NCBI GenBank assembly: GCA_030754715.1
Contig: JASLZV010000106.1
Coordinates: 1-6,613, forward strand
From: Phycisphaerae bacterium
Lineage (GTDB): Bacteria; Planctomycetota; Phycisphaerae; SM23-33
DNA length: 6,613 bases
Direction of reading: 5' to 3'
Under the pieces are notes generated by a model. That model saw nothing but the letters and a program-made list of their open reading frames with translations. It searched no databases and was not told the DNA's origin. The position numbers and the translations under genes are program-made. Within the stretch, counting starts at the first letter, position 1, and every line of letters begins with the position of its first letter. This document shows positions 5,770 through 6,613 of the stretch, one piece after another.

Positions 5770-6613
5770 TTACCGCTGAACCTGGACGCCCACCTTGGCT
5801 GTGGCGCCCGTGGCGACGTCCTCCAGGTCGATGGTCCATCGGCCGGGCGGGTCGTTCAGGGCCAAGTTGAAGGTGTGGAATGCACGGCAATCTTTCGCTG
5901 CTATGACGACGTTTTCGTATTCGGGTCTCTTGCGGCCTTTCGCATCCGTCACCTGCACGCGTATCACGTGCCGCCCGGGTTTGCCTTCCGACACCTGCAC
6001 GGCTGGGGCGATTCTGACTGTCCGGCCGGTTTGGCCGACGGCGGCTGTCACTCCCGTCACGCGGTACGGCAGAACGGCAAAGAGAAAGGCCGTGGCGACC
6101 GGAACCTGAAGTTTCAGATGATCCTTCCGGCCATGGTACTTGCGATTTATCACGTCATATATGTGCCCGGGTTCGGCAAAGTGAATGACAAACGAGCGAG
6201 GCAAGCGGTCAACAAAGGCTTCGGGCTCGTCCAGTAGCCGCTTGTGCGGCCGCAGGAGACCCACCAGGTGGGCCTGGCCGTCTCGATACCTGAAGACGCG
6301 CACACGGGCCTTGTTCTCACCGACGGGCTGCAGGACGTCGTAGGCTTGGCCGTATAGATACCTGGAGACGCGCACAGGGCCTTTCTTGTCGGCAACGGCC
6401 TGCACTTGCACATCGGGGACGATACGGGCCTGCGCAAGCCAGCGGCCCACGACATTTCGCAGTCCGGCGCCGCGGCCGGCGGCGCGCAGGGTCAGATAAT
6501 GCTGGACGGACATGTTCATCAGACAAGTGCGTCCCTTTCCGTGGGTGTTAGTGATGAACACAGGTACGTCTGCGGCCGTGGCGATAGCCGCCCTACCGCC
6601 CTTGGCAGCGACG
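5770..6613 (-). CDS. Partial beta-galactosidase trimerisation-domain-like protein (C-terminal part)
   Basis: The frame is open from the right edge to a TAA at 5770, giving 280 residues; the N-terminus is outside the window. Residues 1-66 read as the end of a degenerate class I amidotransferase-like (GH42 trimerisation-type) domain: VPVFITNTHGKGR (16-28), then hydrophobic MNMSVQHYL and LRNVVGRWLAQARIVP. A beta-rich stretch contains two similar units (KGPVRVSRY..GQA and KARVRVFRY..GQA). AEPGHIYDVINRKYHGR and FLFAVLPYRVTGV follow, then a C-terminal Ig-like domain with GRHVIRVQVTDAKG and ALNDPPGRWTIDLEDVATG. This order matches large planctomycetal proteins annotated as beta-galactosidase or trimerisation-domain proteins, usually secreted; that comparison is from memory. 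No catalytic residues lie in the visible part, so hydrolase activity cannot be claimed. It is upstream of asnB on the same strand, but a 286-base gap with its own promoter suggests separate transcription. Confidence 0.8.
   Translation of the reverse strand, partial: VAAKGGRAAIATAADVPVFITNTHGKGRTCLMNMSVQHYLTLRAAGRGAGLRNVVGRWLAQARIVPDVQVQAVADKKGPVRVSRYLYGQAYDVLQPVGENKARVRVFRYRDGQAHLVGLLRPHKRLLDEPEAFVDRLPRSFVIHFAEPGHIYDVINRKYHGRKDHLKLQVPVATAFLFAVLPYRVTGVTAAVGQTGRTVRIAPAVQVSEGKPGRHVIRVQVTDAKGRKRPEYENVVIAAKDCRAFHTFNLALNDPPGRWTIDLEDVATGATAKVGVQVQR
6271..6383 (-). repeat. Imperfect direct repeat inside the right-hand gene
   Basis: Two copies of about 42 bases (6271-6312 and 6343-6383) share most positions, including GATACCTG-A-GACGCGCACA on the plus strand with one variable base. 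They are offset by 72 bases, or 24 codons. A one-base gap near the end is compensated, so both stay in frame. They encode paired segments KGPVRVSRY..GQA and KARVRVFRY..GQA. The DNA similarity suggests a fairly recent internal duplication rather than an old structural repeat. Confidence 0.65.

Noticed and set aside
5576..5779. Small plus-strand open frames in the asnB leader region
   Set aside because: They have no ribosome site, no recognisable protein features, and overlap the inverted repeats and promoter facing the other way.
5770..6561. GTG at 6561 as the true start of the right-hand gene
   Set aside because: The frame stays open to the window edge, the residues upstream continue the fold, and no Shine-Dalgarno precedes the GTG. 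The gene is cut by the window, not short.
1..6613. Mobile element, CRISPR array, tRNA or phage signature
   Set aside because: I saw no terminal repeats, transposase or integrase motifs, spaced identical repeats, or tRNA cloverleaf and CCA patterns on either strand.

Overview
The window is a GC-rich stretch of bacterial chromosome with three complete genes and one gene cut off at each end. There are no tRNA or rRNA genes, CRISPR arrays, insertion sequences or integrases. The lineage is inferred, not seen: the high GC, a B12-dependent radical SAM protein beside a DPM1-like glycosyltransferase and a long AsnB-type amidotransferase, and a beta-galactosidase-like protein with a degenerate amidotransferase fold all recall Planctomycetota (Phycisphaerae-like genomes and MAGs) or a neighbouring PVC lineage. 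A search would be needed to settle this.

Layout, left to right. (1) 1-902, minus strand: the N-terminal 300 residues of a multi-pass membrane protein of unassigned family. It starts at a TTG behind a strong GAGGAGG and runs off the left edge. (2) 916-1818, minus: a family-2 glycosyltransferase with two C-terminal membrane helices, directly upstream of gene 1 in what looks like one two-gene transcript. (3) 1819-2084: a divergent intergenic region with a plausible sigma70-type promoter firing left (TTGTCT-17-TATATC). (4) 2085-3533, plus: a B12-binding-domain radical SAM enzyme with a clear C-x3-C-x2-C cluster motif. (5) 3534-3590: a short convergent gap with a GC-rich inverted repeat. (6) 3591-5483, minus: a complete glutamine-dependent asparagine synthase-type amidotransferase (630 aa, catalytic Cys2). 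(7) 5484-5769: an asnB leader and promoter region with several inverted repeats. (8) 5770-6613, minus: the C-terminal 280 residues of a large protein resembling beta-galactosidase trimerisation-domain proteins. Its 5' end is off the right edge.

How the genes may work together (inference). GT2 glycosyltransferases of the polyprenyl-phosphate type, multi-pass membrane sugar-transfer-like proteins, AsnB-type amidotransferases and B12-radical SAM enzymes recur together in loci for exopolysaccharides, surface glycans or modified lipids. A reasonable model is that the GT2 protein makes a lipid-linked sugar, the membrane protein uses or moves it, and AsnB and the radical SAM enzyme decorate the product by amidation and by methylation or rearrangement. 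No substrate can be read from the sequence. The right-hand gene is probably a separate glycoside-related function.

No clearly new system is proven here. The best leads are the roughly 165-nt structured leader predicted ahead of asnB, the unassigned radical SAM enzyme and membrane protein in a glycan-like locus, the mini-ORF bridging the two left-hand genes, and an internal 24-residue duplication in the right-hand gene.
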